Shown here in pieces: positions 52,030 through 59,893 of a stretch of DNA of 64,000 bases. The notes below the pieces were generated by a model that was given only the letters and a program-made list of their open reading frames with translations, was not told the DNA's origin and made no database searches. Positions within the stretch are counted from its first letter, which is position 1. Each line of letters begins with the position of its first letter. Position numbers and translations under genes: made by a program. Source of the DNA: Streptosporangiaceae bacterium (GTDB lineage: Bacteria; Actinomycetota; Actinomycetes; Streptosporangiales; Streptosporangiaceae); the NCBI GenBank assembly GCA_025934635.1, contig JAICWX010000005.1, positions 1 through 64,000 on the forward strand. The letters are read 5' to 3'.

Positions 52030-52653
52030 GTGAAAGCACCTCACCTGCGCATTCTTGCCGCCACCGCAGTTGCCGCCGCCATGGCCACCGGCCTGACCGC
52101 CACCGCGGCCAGCGCCGCGACCGCCCACGCCGCGACCGCACAGCAGGCGGCCCGCACCGTCGCGGCCGCGCCCGCCGCCGCGCCTGGCAGCATCACCTCC
52201 ACGGTGGCCGGCACGTTCACCAACGCCGACGGCCAGGGCACCTTCGCGGGCACGTTCACCCCGCGGAAGTTCGCCGTGGTCAACGGCGTCCTGGAGGCAA
52301 CGGGCCTGCTCAAGGGCACGATGACCGACGCCAGCGGGACCAAGCTCGGCACCGTGAGCCAGACCGCCACGCTGCCGGTCAACACCAGCGGCGCTGCCCC
52401 GTCGAACGCGGCCAACGCCGCCCTGGCCTGCAACATCCTTGACCTGACGCTCGGGCCGCTGAACCTCAACCTGCTCGGACTGGTCGTCACCTTGAACCAG
52501 GTCCACCTGGTCATCAATGCGGTGCCCGGCGCGGGCAACCTGCTCGGCAATCTGCTGTGCGCGGTGGCTGGCCTGCTCAATGGCGGCGGCGCGCTGAGCG
52601 GCGTTCTCGGTCAGATCGCCACCCTGCTCAACCAGATTCTGGCGCTGCTTTAA
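52030..52653 (+). CDS. Small secreted hydrophobic protein of unknown function
   Basis: A 207-residue exported protein. GTG 52030 follows GAGAGGTAAATCC. The signal peptide (KAPHLRILAATAVAAAMATG...) ends near ASAAT. The mature part has a soluble Thr/Gly-rich half (SITSTVAGTFTNADGQGTFAG) with one Cys pair candidate and a Leu/Asn-rich C-half (LDLTLGPLNLNLLGLVVTLN, NQILALL) that looks amphipathic. Similar proteins are common in actinomycetes without known function. It stands alone, with a strong hairpin terminator after it and a CRP-like site upstream. Confidence 0.75.
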   Translation: MKAPHLRILAATAVAAAMATGLTATAASAATAHAATAQQAARTVAAAPAAAPGSITSTVAGTFTNADGQGTFAGTFTPRKFAVVNGVLEATGLLKGTMTDASGTKLGTVSQTATLPVNTSGAAPSNAANAALACNILDLTLGPLNLNLLGLVVTLNQVHLVINAVPGAGNLLGNLLCAVAGLLNGGGALSGVLGQIATLLNQILALL

Positions 52654-52668
52654 TTCACCGATAACGTG

Positions 52669-52698
52669 CGGCCGCGGCCCCTGAAAAGGCCGCGGCCG
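52669..52698 (+). terminator. Hairpin terminator after the secreted protein gene
   Basis: A perfect 11-bp G+C stem (CGGCCGCGGCC at 52669-52679 with GGCCGCGGCCG at 52688-52698) around an 8-base loop, 16 bases after the stop at 52653 and 7 bases before the end of the convergent oxidase gene. No U-tract, as is usual for actinobacterial terminators; it may work in both directions. Confidence 0.75.
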
Positions 52699-52704
52699 TG
52701 CCGG

Positions 52705-53910
52705 TTATTCCGGGGCCGGGTCGTAATAATGCGCGTATTGCCATATCCCGCGATCGATCAGTTCCTCGTCCCCGAGCAGGCCGAACCTCTCCGGTGCCAG
52801 CGCCTCCATCCCCCTCGCGTTGCCCGTGGTGATCCACCCGGCCAGCGCCTCCCCGATCCCCAGCGCCGAGGAGAACCCCGACCCGTTGCATCCGCTGGCT
52901 ACCCAGAGCCCGGGCCGCTCCGGTACCGGCCCGGCCACGAACCGCCCGTCCGGGCTCATCGTGAACAGCCCTCCGCGATGCTCGGCCACCGTCCCCGCGC
53001 CCGCCAGCTGAACCTCGCCTGCCACTTGACCCGTCAGCTTGCGTAGCACATCCATGTCCAGCGGTACGTCGTCGGTACTGAACGAGGCGGCCTGACCGGC
53101 CGGGTCGACCGGCAGCGGATCTGCCTCGAACCCCCCGGCCATCAGCCCGTCCCGGGCCGGCCGCAGGTAGACGGCGGCGTCGACCACCCGCACGATCGGG
53201 TCAGCCGGATCGACCCCGCTAGCGGGCTCGGTGATCAGCAGCTGGTGACGGACGGTGGCGACGGGCACCCGCGCCCCGGCCAGCGCGCCCACCTGGCGCA
53301 CCCACCCCCCGGCCGCGTCCACCACCACCAGCGCCGTGATCGTCCGCTGCCCGGTTTCCACCCCCGCCACTTGGCCACCGTCGACGATCACCCCGGTGAC
53401 CGCCTCGTTCTCCGCCACATCCACGCCAAGCCGCCGGCAGGCCGCCAGGCAGGCAGCGATGAGGCTGGCCGGCTCCTCGATGTAAATGTCTTCGGGGCAC
53501 CACAGCGCGACGTCCGCCTCGTTCGGCCGGTAAAAGCTCAGGGCGGCCAGCTGGCCCGGTTCCGCCTCGCGCACGTCGGCACCCCAGCCCCGGGCCTGCG
53601 CCAGCTCCCGGCGCAGGTAATCGCCGTGCGCGCCGGTCCGGGCGATCAGGAAGCTGCCGCTGGCGGCCACCGCCAGCGGCTCCCCGGCCCAGTCGGCGAA
53701 GGTCGCCGCCCGGGTGATGCTGCGCCGCGCCAGCTGCGTCCGCAGCTCGTCGGCCTGGACCGACTTGAACAGGCCGGCCGCCCGCCCGGACGCCTGTGAC
53801 CCGGCCGTCAGCCGCTCCAGCACCGTCACCGACCGTCCGGCCAGCGCGAGGTGCAGGGCGGTGCTGAGGCCGAGCGCGCCGGCCCCGATTACGACGACAT
53901 CGGTATCCAT
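52705..53910 (-). CDS. FAD-dependent amine/amino-acid oxidase (DAO family)
   Basis: A 401-residue flavoenzyme. [22 protein letters not shown] is the dinucleotide fold; SQASGRAAGLFKSVQADELR is where DAO-family proteins cover the flavin; GLMAGGFEADPLPVD and GSGFSSALGIGEALAGWI form the C-terminal cap. It resembles glycine/sarcosine oxidase and deaminating dehydrogenases. No covalent-flavin Cys can be assigned with confidence. ATG at 53910; its start lies next to the broken MFS gene, so no operon context remains. Confidence 0.82.
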   Translation of the reverse strand: MDTDVVVIGAGALGLSTALHLALAGRSVTVLERLTAGSQASGRAAGLFKSVQADELRTQLARRSITRAATFADWAGEPLAVAASGSFLIARTGAHGDYLRRELAQARGWGADVREAEPGQLAALSFYRPNEADVALWCPEDIYIEEPASLIAACLAACRRLGVDVAENEAVTGVIVDGGQVAGVETGQRTITALVVVDAAGGWVRQVGALAGARVPVATVRHQLLITEPASGVDPADPIVRVVDAAVYLRPARDGLMAGGFEADPLPVDPAGQAASFSTDDVPLDMDVLRKLTGQVAGEVQLAGAGTVAEHRGGLFTMSPDGRFVAGPVPERPGLWVASGCNGSGFSSALGIGEALAGWITTGNARGMEALAPERFGLLGDEELIDRGIWQYAHYYDPAPE

Positions 53911-54860
53911 GACGTTATTGTGCAGCAGCGGTCGCCGCCCGGCCGCCCGGCAGGCCGCCTCGCCTCGACGTCTGCCTCGCGCACCAGGCGCAGCGTGATC
54001 CGCCCGATGGCCTCTTCGACTTCGGCCCGCTGCTCCGAGTTGACCTCGTGCGCCTCGAGCCAGCCGCTCAGCTCGCCCATCAGCCAGGCCTTCCAGGCCG
54101 CGACGAGCTTGCTGACCTCGGCTTCGCCGCGTGCTCCCGGACGAATACCCCGATCAGCCCCCAGGCGGTGGCCAGGTCCAGCGTGGTCCCGGCGCTGGCC
54201 ATGATCCCGGCCAGCGACGACCGGTTATCCCGGCGCAGGATCTGGCCGACCACGTTGGCCAGCTGGTGCTCGTTGTCGCTGCCCTCGGGGACGGCGAACC
54301 CGTCGCCCACCCCGCGGGCCCGGGCCACCCCCCGCATCGCGACCTGCGGCAAGAACAGCGCCAGGATGAAGGTGACCACCGCGATCGGCACGGCGAACAG
54401 GAACACGTGCTGGAGCGAGGCGGCGTAGGCGGCGACGATCGGTGTCCGGGCCGTACTGGGGAGCTTGCGCACGAGTTCGGGGCTGCTCACCGCGGAGGCC
54501 GGTACCCGCGCGCTGACCAGGGGCAGTCGCCAGCCGTCCCTGGAGTCCGTCGGCGTAGATGCTGCCCATGATCGAGGCGCCGAACGACCCGCCGAGGGTG
54601 CGGAAGAACGTCACCCCCGAGGTGGCGGTGCCCAGGTCGGAGTAGGCCACCGTGTTCTGCGCGACCAGCGTCAGGATGTGCATGATGAGCCCGATGCCGG
54701 CCCCGAGCACCAGCAGGAACAGCGACACCAGCCAGAAGCTGCTGTGCGAGTCCATCCGGGACAGCAGGAACAGGCCGATCGCGGTAACCGCGGAGCCGGC
54801 GATGGGGAACACCCGGTACTGCGCGGCGACCGGGACCCGCGCGGCCCCGTTCACGGCGAT
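53889..54860 (-). pseudogene. DHA2 (EmrB/QacA) MFS exporter, truncated and frameshifted
   Basis: Three pieces of one transporter in different frames: (1) YRVFPIAGSAVTAIGLFLLS through FFRTLGGSFGASIMGSIYAD (about 54855-54520); (2) AYAASLQHVFLFAVPIAVVT with the cytosolic DGFAVPEGSDNEHQLANVVG and ASAGTTLDLATAWGLIGVF (54490-54110); (3) EVSKLVAAWKAWLMGELSGW with EVEEAIGRITLRLVREAD (about 54135-53950). Helices 1 to ~9 are absent, a frameshift separates 1 and 2, and a deletion separates 2 and 3. It is dead. Confidence 0.75.
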
Positions 54861-55546
54861 GATGCTGGCGGCGTTCCGCGGCGATGCGGCCGAAGCCGCC
54901 CCGCTGGTCGAGGCCACCGTCGCCGACGCCACCGCCGCGGGCCAGGGCATCGCCGCGGCGTACGCCCGCTGGGTGGCGGCCATCCTCGGCAACGGCCTCG
55001 GCCGCTACGCCGAGGCCCTGCCCGCCGCCCGGCAGGCCACCGAGGACACCTCGACGGTCTTCATCTCCATGTGGGCCCTGCCCGAGCTGATCGAGGCCGC
55101 CGTCCGCACCGGGGAGGCTGCCGCCGCCCGGGCCGCCCTGACCCGGCTGACCGAGTTCACCCAGGCCGGGAAGACCGACTTCGGCCTCGGGATCGAGGCG
55201 CGCTCGCGGGCCCAGGTCTCGCACGGCAAGGCGGCCGAGGGCGGCTACCAGGAGGCCATCACCCGGCTCGGCCGCACCCGGCTGCGGACCGAGCTCGGCC
55301 GCGCCCACCTGCTCTACGGCGAGTGGCTGCGCCGAGACCGTCCGCAAGCGCTCGGCCGCGTCGGCATCCGAGCTCACCGCGCAGGAGGCCTCGATCACCC
55401 GGCTCGCCGTCGAAGGCCGCACCAACCCCGAGATCGGCGCCCAGCTCTTCCTGTCCGCCCGCACCGTCGAGTGGCACCTCCGCAAGATCTTCGCCAAGCT
55501 CGGCATCACCTCCCGCCGCGAACTCCGCGCTGTTCTCCCTTCGTAG
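54856..55546 (+). pseudogene. LAL/LuxR regulator, 5'-truncated with internal deletion
   Basis: Begins abruptly at about 54856 with AFRGDAAEAAPLVEATVADA in mid-TPR region and reads to RTELGRAHLLYGEWLRR at about 55337. The next readable piece, ETVRKRSAASASELTAQEAS with GRTNPEIGAQLFLSARTVEW and LRKIFAKLGITSRREL, is in another frame and is the LuxR DNA-binding domain ending at TAG 55544. The ~30 residues that normally join them are missing. It has no start codon of its own. Confidence 0.75.
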
Positions 55547-55624
55547 CCGAAAGCGGAATCGGTCCTGCTTATGCTGACCGGATTGGATCTTACGATCAGG
55601 GCCGATCCTTGCCAGGCTCGTCCT

Positions 55625-56161
55625 ATGGCCAACTATCACGGTCTCGTCAAGCGTCTCGACCTGCCCGCCGGGTGGACGCCGCCCGCCGAGCTGGAGTACG
55701 ACGACATCCGGGCCCGCGCGATCAGCCGCGCCGACAACGACGACGACGTGCAGGGCATCAACGCCAGCATCGAGCTCATCCGGCGGACTCGCGGCGGCAG
55801 CTGGCCGGCCGGGCCGGTCAGCGTCGACTTCAACTACGTCGATGAGGTCTGGCACGAGTGCGAATTCCGCGAAGGCGACTCGTTCACCTACGCCGTGTAC
55901 GACTCCCGCGGCCGCTACCTCGGATGCTGCTACCTGTACCCGATGGGACGCCGCGCCCCCCTGACCGAGGAACTGCTTACCTACGACGTCGACGTGAGCT
56001 GGTGGGTCACGCCCGATGCGTACGAGCGCGGCTACTACGCCATGCTGCACGCCGCCCTCCGGCACTGGATCGAAACGGCATTCCCGTTCACGAAGGCCTA
56101 CTACTCCAACGCCGAGATCCCCGCCCTGCCGTATCGGCCTAACCACACGCCTCCCTCATAG
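55625..56161 (+). CDS. GNAT-type N-acetyltransferase
   Basis: A 178-residue protein. DVQGINASIELIRRTRGGSW, EFREGDSFTYAVYDSRGRYL and LGCCYLYPMG resemble a group of actinobacterial GNAT proteins in which the strand-4 acetyl-CoA loop is shortened; VDVSWWVTPDAYERGYYAML and the C-terminal IETAFPFTKAYYSN follow. The substrate is unknown. ATG 55625 is preferred over an in-frame start 54 bases upstream. Confidence 0.65.
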   Translation: MANYHGLVKRLDLPAGWTPPAELEYDDIRARAISRADNDDDVQGINASIELIRRTRGGSWPAGPVSVDFNYVDEVWHECEFREGDSFTYAVYDSRGRYLGCCYLYPMGRRAPLTEELLTYDVDVSWWVTPDAYERGYYAMLHAALRHWIETAFPFTKAYYSNAEIPALPYRPNHTPPS

Positions 56162-56187
56162 GGGCGAAGGGCAGAGGCGATACGGTC

Positions 56188-56652
56188 ATGATCATGCCTC
56201 TGAAGGACACCGTCGCCTTGATCACCGGGGCGAGCAGCGGGATCGGGGCCGCTACCGCGCGCAGGCTCGCCGCCGAGGGAGCAGCCGTGGCCCTGGTGGC
56301 GCGGCAGGTCGCCGACGTGGTCAGCATCAGCTCCACCGCTGGGCGGGTGGCCCGGGCCGGCAGCAGCGTGTACAACCTGACCAAGTTCGGCGTGGTCGCG
56401 TTCTCCGAGGCACTTCGCCAGGAACTGCTGAGCCAGCGGGTCCGGGTGAGCGTGGTCGAGCCGGGCACGGTCGACACCGAGCTGACCACGCACCTGCGGA
56501 CCGGGATCAGGGAGGCCGCGCAGAACCAGGTCTCCTCGATCCAGGCGCTCCGGCCCGAGGACATCGCCGACGCGGTGGCCTACATCGTGACCCGCGACCG
56601 CCGGGTGGCGGTCAACGAGATGCTCGTCCGCGCCAGCGAGCAGACCTGGTAA
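56188..56652 (+). CDS. Internally deleted short-chain dehydrogenase
   Basis: A 154-residue reading frame with both ends of an SDR and no middle. TVALITGASSGIGAATARRLAA (cofactor site) runs into ALVARQ, then directly VADVVSISSTAGRVARAGSS-VYNLTKFG, with catalytic Ser and YxxxK intact. About 75 residues, including the NNAG strand and half of the Rossmann sheet, are missing but the frame is kept. It is probably a non-functional remnant, though it retains a start and stop. Confidence 0.65.
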   Translation: MIMPLKDTVALITGASSGIGAATARRLAAEGAAVALVARQVADVVSISSTAGRVARAGSSVYNLTKFGVVAFSEALRQELLSQRVRVSVVEPGTVDTELTTHLRTGIREAAQNQVSSIQALRPEDIADAVAYIVTRDRRVAVNEMLVRASEQTW

Positions 56653-56682
56653 CGACCCGGGTCAGCGCGCTGGGCGGGCGTA

Positions 56683-58278
56683 TTAGCTGGCGTACTGCGT
56701 CGGGGTAGTGGTGTAGGTGCGGCCCGCGGGCGTGTGCCAGACCAGGACGCCAGGTTCGGGTTGTTCCAGCCACCAGCCCTCGGCTTGCTTGCACCGATGG
56801 TGGTGCCGGCACAACGGGGCCAGGTTGCACTCGCAGGTCCGGCCGCCCTGGTGCCAGGGATCGGTGTGGTCCAGGTCGCAGCTCACGGCGCGGCGGCCAC
56901 AGCCCGGCGCGGTGCACGTCGTGTTGCGGGTCTTGATCAGGTGCCGGAGCTTGCGGCTGGGCCGGTAGCGGTCCTCCGCCTGTGCGTGCTGGCACGGCCC
57001 GCGGATGACCGGGGTGAGTTTCTTGATCTTCAAGTAGTCCTGGAGACCGCGGAGGGTCATGGGCTCTGATGGCAGTCCGTGTCCATGTCCGTGTCCGGGT
57101 CCCTGTCCCGCTGGTTCCTGCCCGGGTGGCCAGGGGCGGGTCCCGGTTCCGCAGCCGTGGGCGGCCGCGGTCCCGTCGGGGTTCAGGACGGTCAGGCACC
57201 ACCGGGTGGCCGGGTTCCGGGCGGCGGCAGCCACCAGGTCCCGCGTATCGGCATGGTCCAGGATCCCGAACCCGGCCACCTCACCCGGCGCCCCGGTGTC
57301 GCCGTCCAGCGCGGTGTGCGGCACGGTGATGGTGATCAGCGCGCCGACACCGGGACTCCCAGCGTCCTCGCTGCTGCCGTTCGCGGGCGGTTCGCTCAGG
57401 ACCGGCCGGGAGTCGCGTTCCTGCAGCAGGTCCAGGGTGGCGCGGACCTTGAGCTCCTCCCAGGTGCCCGGGACGCCGGCGTCGCGCAGCGCGCGGGCGC
57501 GGTCCTCGACGTGCTGCATCGAGGCGAGCACCTCCACCGACGACAGCTCGCGGCCGGTGATCCCGGCGTTCCCTGACTCCTCGCGGAACGACCGCACCCG
57601 CGCCTCCCGCCGCGCCTTCTCCTTGCGCTTGCGCACTTCCTCGGGGTCGAGCCTGAGCACCAGCCTGGTCGCGGCCCGGCGCAGTTCCCCGTACGTCTTG
57701 GACTGGGCGGCCTCGGCGAGTTTCGCATCGGCGATGGCGGCGTCCTCGTCGGACAGGATGCTGGTGACGTCCTCGATGATCTTGACGTGTACCGGGTCCA
57801 GCTTCCCGGCGGCCAGGTCGGCGAAGGTAACCGGCAGCCGCCGGGCCACCGTGCGGGCATATTCGACTTCTCCGGTGGCCGACAGCCAGGTCAGGTGAAA
57901 CGCCGCCGCGATCTCGTCGGCGGCGAAGTCCCGCCGCCGCGGGCGGGACGCGAACTCGGCCAGCGCGGCCATCCGGGCCCACGCCATCCGCGACTCCATC
58001 CGCCGGGTACCCGAGAGGAACCCGATCAGCTGGTCATCGGACAGCCCCGCCAGCCCTTCACCGCTCTCCCCGGCCACCGTGCCCAGCACCATGGCCAGCA
58101 GCGGACCCGGCGCCATGGTGTCGGCCCGGCCGTCCTCCGCGAACCCGTCCAGGGTCAGTTCCCCGGCCGGCAGGGTGATGTACAGCCCCTGCGGTATGCC
58201 CTCATCCGCGTCCCAGCCATCCCCGGGCAGCCCGGAGCCCTGCGGCTCGTCGGGCTCGGGGGACAGCGCAGCAGACAT
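56683..58278 (-). CDS. DUF222/HNH endonuclease (13E12-repeat type)
   Basis: A 531-residue protein of the large actinobacterial DUF222-HNH family. The DUF222 region covers ~60-300 (LIGFLSGTRRMESRMAWARM, EYARTVARRLPVTFADLAAG, DPVHVKIIEDVTSILSDEDA). The HNH nuclease is at the end: RNTTCTAPGCGRRAVSCDLD, HTDPWHQGGRTC, NLAPLCRHHHRCKQ, with the paired Cys and His for Zn and Mg. Such genes multiply like mobile elements and have no proven role. A Pro/Gly/His-rich linker (GQGPGHGHGHG) lies before the HNH. Confidence 0.85.
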   Translation of the reverse strand: MSAALSPEPDEPQGSGLPGDGWDADEGIPQGLYITLPAGELTLDGFAEDGRADTMAPGPLLAMVLGTVAGESGEGLAGLSDDQLIGFLSGTRRMESRMAWARMAALAEFASRPRRRDFAADEIAAAFHLTWLSATGEVEYARTVARRLPVTFADLAAGKLDPVHVKIIEDVTSILSDEDAAIADAKLAEAAQSKTYGELRRAATRLVLRLDPEEVRKRKEKARREARVRSFREESGNAGITGRELSSVEVLASMQHVEDRARALRDAGVPGTWEELKVRATLDLLQERDSRPVLSEPPANGSSEDAGSPGVGALITITVPHTALDGDTGAPGEVAGFGILDHADTRDLVAAAARNPATRWCLTVLNPDGTAAAHGCGTGTRPWPPGQEPAGQGPGHGHGHGLPSEPMTLRGLQDYLKIKKLTPVIRGPCQHAQAEDRYRPSRKLRHLIKTRNTTCTAPGCGRRAVSCDLDHTDPWHQGGRTCECNLAPLCRHHHRCKQAEGWWLEQPEPGVLVWHTPAGRTYTTTPTQYAS

Positions 58279-58446
58279 GACTCACCTGGCCGGCTAAAGG
58301 AAGGGGGTTCCGCGGAGACTTCCGCTAGGGAACAATTTATCACCTAACAAGATCAACAAACAGATCTGACGAACAAGAGTTTCAAGATCTTTCCACAGCA
58401 GTACGAACCGGCGACTGAGTGGCCGCGGTGACCACGGCCACCGAGG

Positions 58447-59046
58447 TCACGACGAAGCCAGCACCGGGTCGCTCGGGTGCGTGCTCAGCGGCGTGATCAC
58501 CGTCGTCATCCAGGCGTCCAGCGGCAGCGCCCGCACGATCGCCCGCAGCTCGGCCTCGTCCCGGGCCCGCCACAGGCCCAGCGCGCTGGGGCCGCCCGGC
58601 GGCAGCCGCCACAGCCGCGGCAGGTGCCCCTGCCCGGCCAGTTCACGCGCGGCCACGGCCTCGCGCGCGATGGTGTCCTCGGCCACCGCCGCCGGCGTGC
58701 CCGCCGGGACGACCAGGTCGAACGTGGTCAGGAACTCGGGTGGCCCGGGCGCGGGCGGCGACACCGGGTCGTTCGGATGGAAGGCGAGCGGCGTCACCTC
58801 GTCCGTGCGCCAGATCCGCAGCGGCATCGAGGCCAGGACCGTCTCCAGCTCGTCGCCGCTAGCCGCGGCGAACAGCCCGAAGGTGCGCCATTCACCGGGC
58901 TGCAGCGGCGGGCGCCACAGCCGCAGCAGGTGCCCCTGGGCGACGAGGTCGCGCGAATGCGCGGCCTCGCGAGCGCGGACGTCGTCCACCGCCTGCTCCG
59001 GCGTCCCGTCCGGGACCCGGGTCGTCATGGTGACCAGGTACTCCAT
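58447..59046 (-). CDS. Tandem muconolactone-isomerase-like protein
   Basis: A 199-residue protein with two copies of a ~90-residue ferredoxin-like domain: EYLVTMTTRVPDGTPEQAVD...LVAQGHLLRLWRPP...PLAFHPNDP and EFLTTFDLVVPAGTPAAVAE...LAGQGHLPRLWRLP...PLSTHPSDP. Muconolactone delta-isomerase is normally one domain assembled as a decamer; a fused pair could form pseudo-dimers. No other beta-ketoadipate gene is nearby. The 9-bp repeat at 59066-59101 lies just upstream of its start. Confidence 0.8.
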   Translation of the reverse strand: MEYLVTMTTRVPDGTPEQAVDDVRAREAAHSRDLVAQGHLLRLWRPPLQPGEWRTFGLFAAASGDELETVLASMPLRIWRTDEVTPLAFHPNDPVSPPAPGPPEFLTTFDLVVPAGTPAAVAEDTIAREAVAARELAGQGHLPRLWRLPPGGPSALGLWRARDEAELRAIVRALPLDAWMTTVITPLSTHPSDPVLASS

Positions 59047-59065
59047 GGAAAGACCCTCCCAGGCG

Positions 59066-59101
59066 AACTAGCCGAACTACGCAAACTACGCAAACTAGCC
59101 G
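59066..59101. repeat. 9-bp minisatellite upstream of the isomerase-like gene
   Basis: Four units in A-B-B-A order: AACTAGCCG, AACTACGCA, AACTACGCA, AACTAGCCG. It shares the AACTA core with the 9-bp repeat at 16452-16476. Confidence 0.85.
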
Positions 59102-59128
59102 AACGCAGCTTCAGCAGGTCGTTCACGG

Positions 59129-59893
59129 TCACCCGCCGGAAATGAGCTGCTGACCGCCGTCGATGTCGTAGGTCGCGCCGGTGAGCGCCGTGTTGATCAT
59201 GATGTGCACGGCCAGCGCCGCGATATCGGCCGGCCCGATCACGCGGCCGATGGGGAGCGTAGCCCGCAACGCGGCCCGGCGCGCGTCCAGGCCATCGCCG
59301 AGCAGCGACGCGGACAGCGGCGTGTCGACGAAGCCCGCCGCGATGAGGTTGACCCGGATCGGCGCTACCTCGACCGCCAGGTTGGCGACCAGGGCGGGCA
59401 GCGCGGCGGTCCCCGCGGCGATGAGGGACAGGCCGGGCCCGCGGCTGCGGCCGCCGGTGCCGCCCATGAACAGCAGCGTGCCGCCGGGCCGGACCCGGCC
59501 GACGGCGTGCTGGCCGATGGCGACGGGCAGCCAGAGATGGAAATCCCAGTCCTGGTGCGCCCGCTCGCGGTCCAGCTCGGCCAGCGGCGCGTAGTACGGC
59601 CCGGGGCCGGTGACGAGTACGTGGTCGATCACGTCAGGCAGGCCGCCGAAGAACCGGTCGAGGGCGGCCCAGTCGGTGACGTCGAAGGCGGCGGTGCTCA
59701 GCGCGCCGACCTCGGCGGCGGCCTGCTTGAGGCGCTCGGGGTTGCGGGCGGCCAGGATGACGTCGGCGCCCTCGGCGCGGGCCAGCCGGGCCGTCTCGAG
59801 CCCGATGCCGGCGCTGCCGCCGATCACGACGACGGTCTGCCCGGTCAGCCCGGGCTCGCGGTGCGGGGCGGAGACGTCGGATGCGGTGGTCAT
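59129..59893 (-). CDS. SDR-fold protein lacking YxxxK
   Basis: A 254-residue Rossmann protein. TVVVIGGSAGIGLETARLAR is the cofactor loop and TLLFMGGTGGRSRGPGLSLI is where Ser is expected; the YxxxK position reads LIAAG (Tyr to Leu, Lys to Gly). The end GPADIAALAVHIMINTALTG with DIDGGQQLISGG is typical of the fold. ATG 59893 follows GGAGGAATC and overlaps the MFS stop (ATGA), so the pair is coupled. Catalysis of the standard kind is unlikely. Confidence 0.78.
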   Translation of the reverse strand: MTTASDVSAPHREPGLTGQTVVVIGGSAGIGLETARLARAEGADVILAARNPERLKQAAAEVGALSTAAFDVTDWAALDRFFGGLPDVIDHVLVTGPGPYYAPLAELDRERAHQDWDFHLWLPVAIGQHAVGRVRPGGTLLFMGGTGGRSRGPGLSLIAAGTAALPALVANLAVEVAPIRVNLIAAGFVDTPLSASLLGDGLDARRAALRATLPIGRVIGPADIAALAVHIMINTALTGATYDIDGGQQLISGG

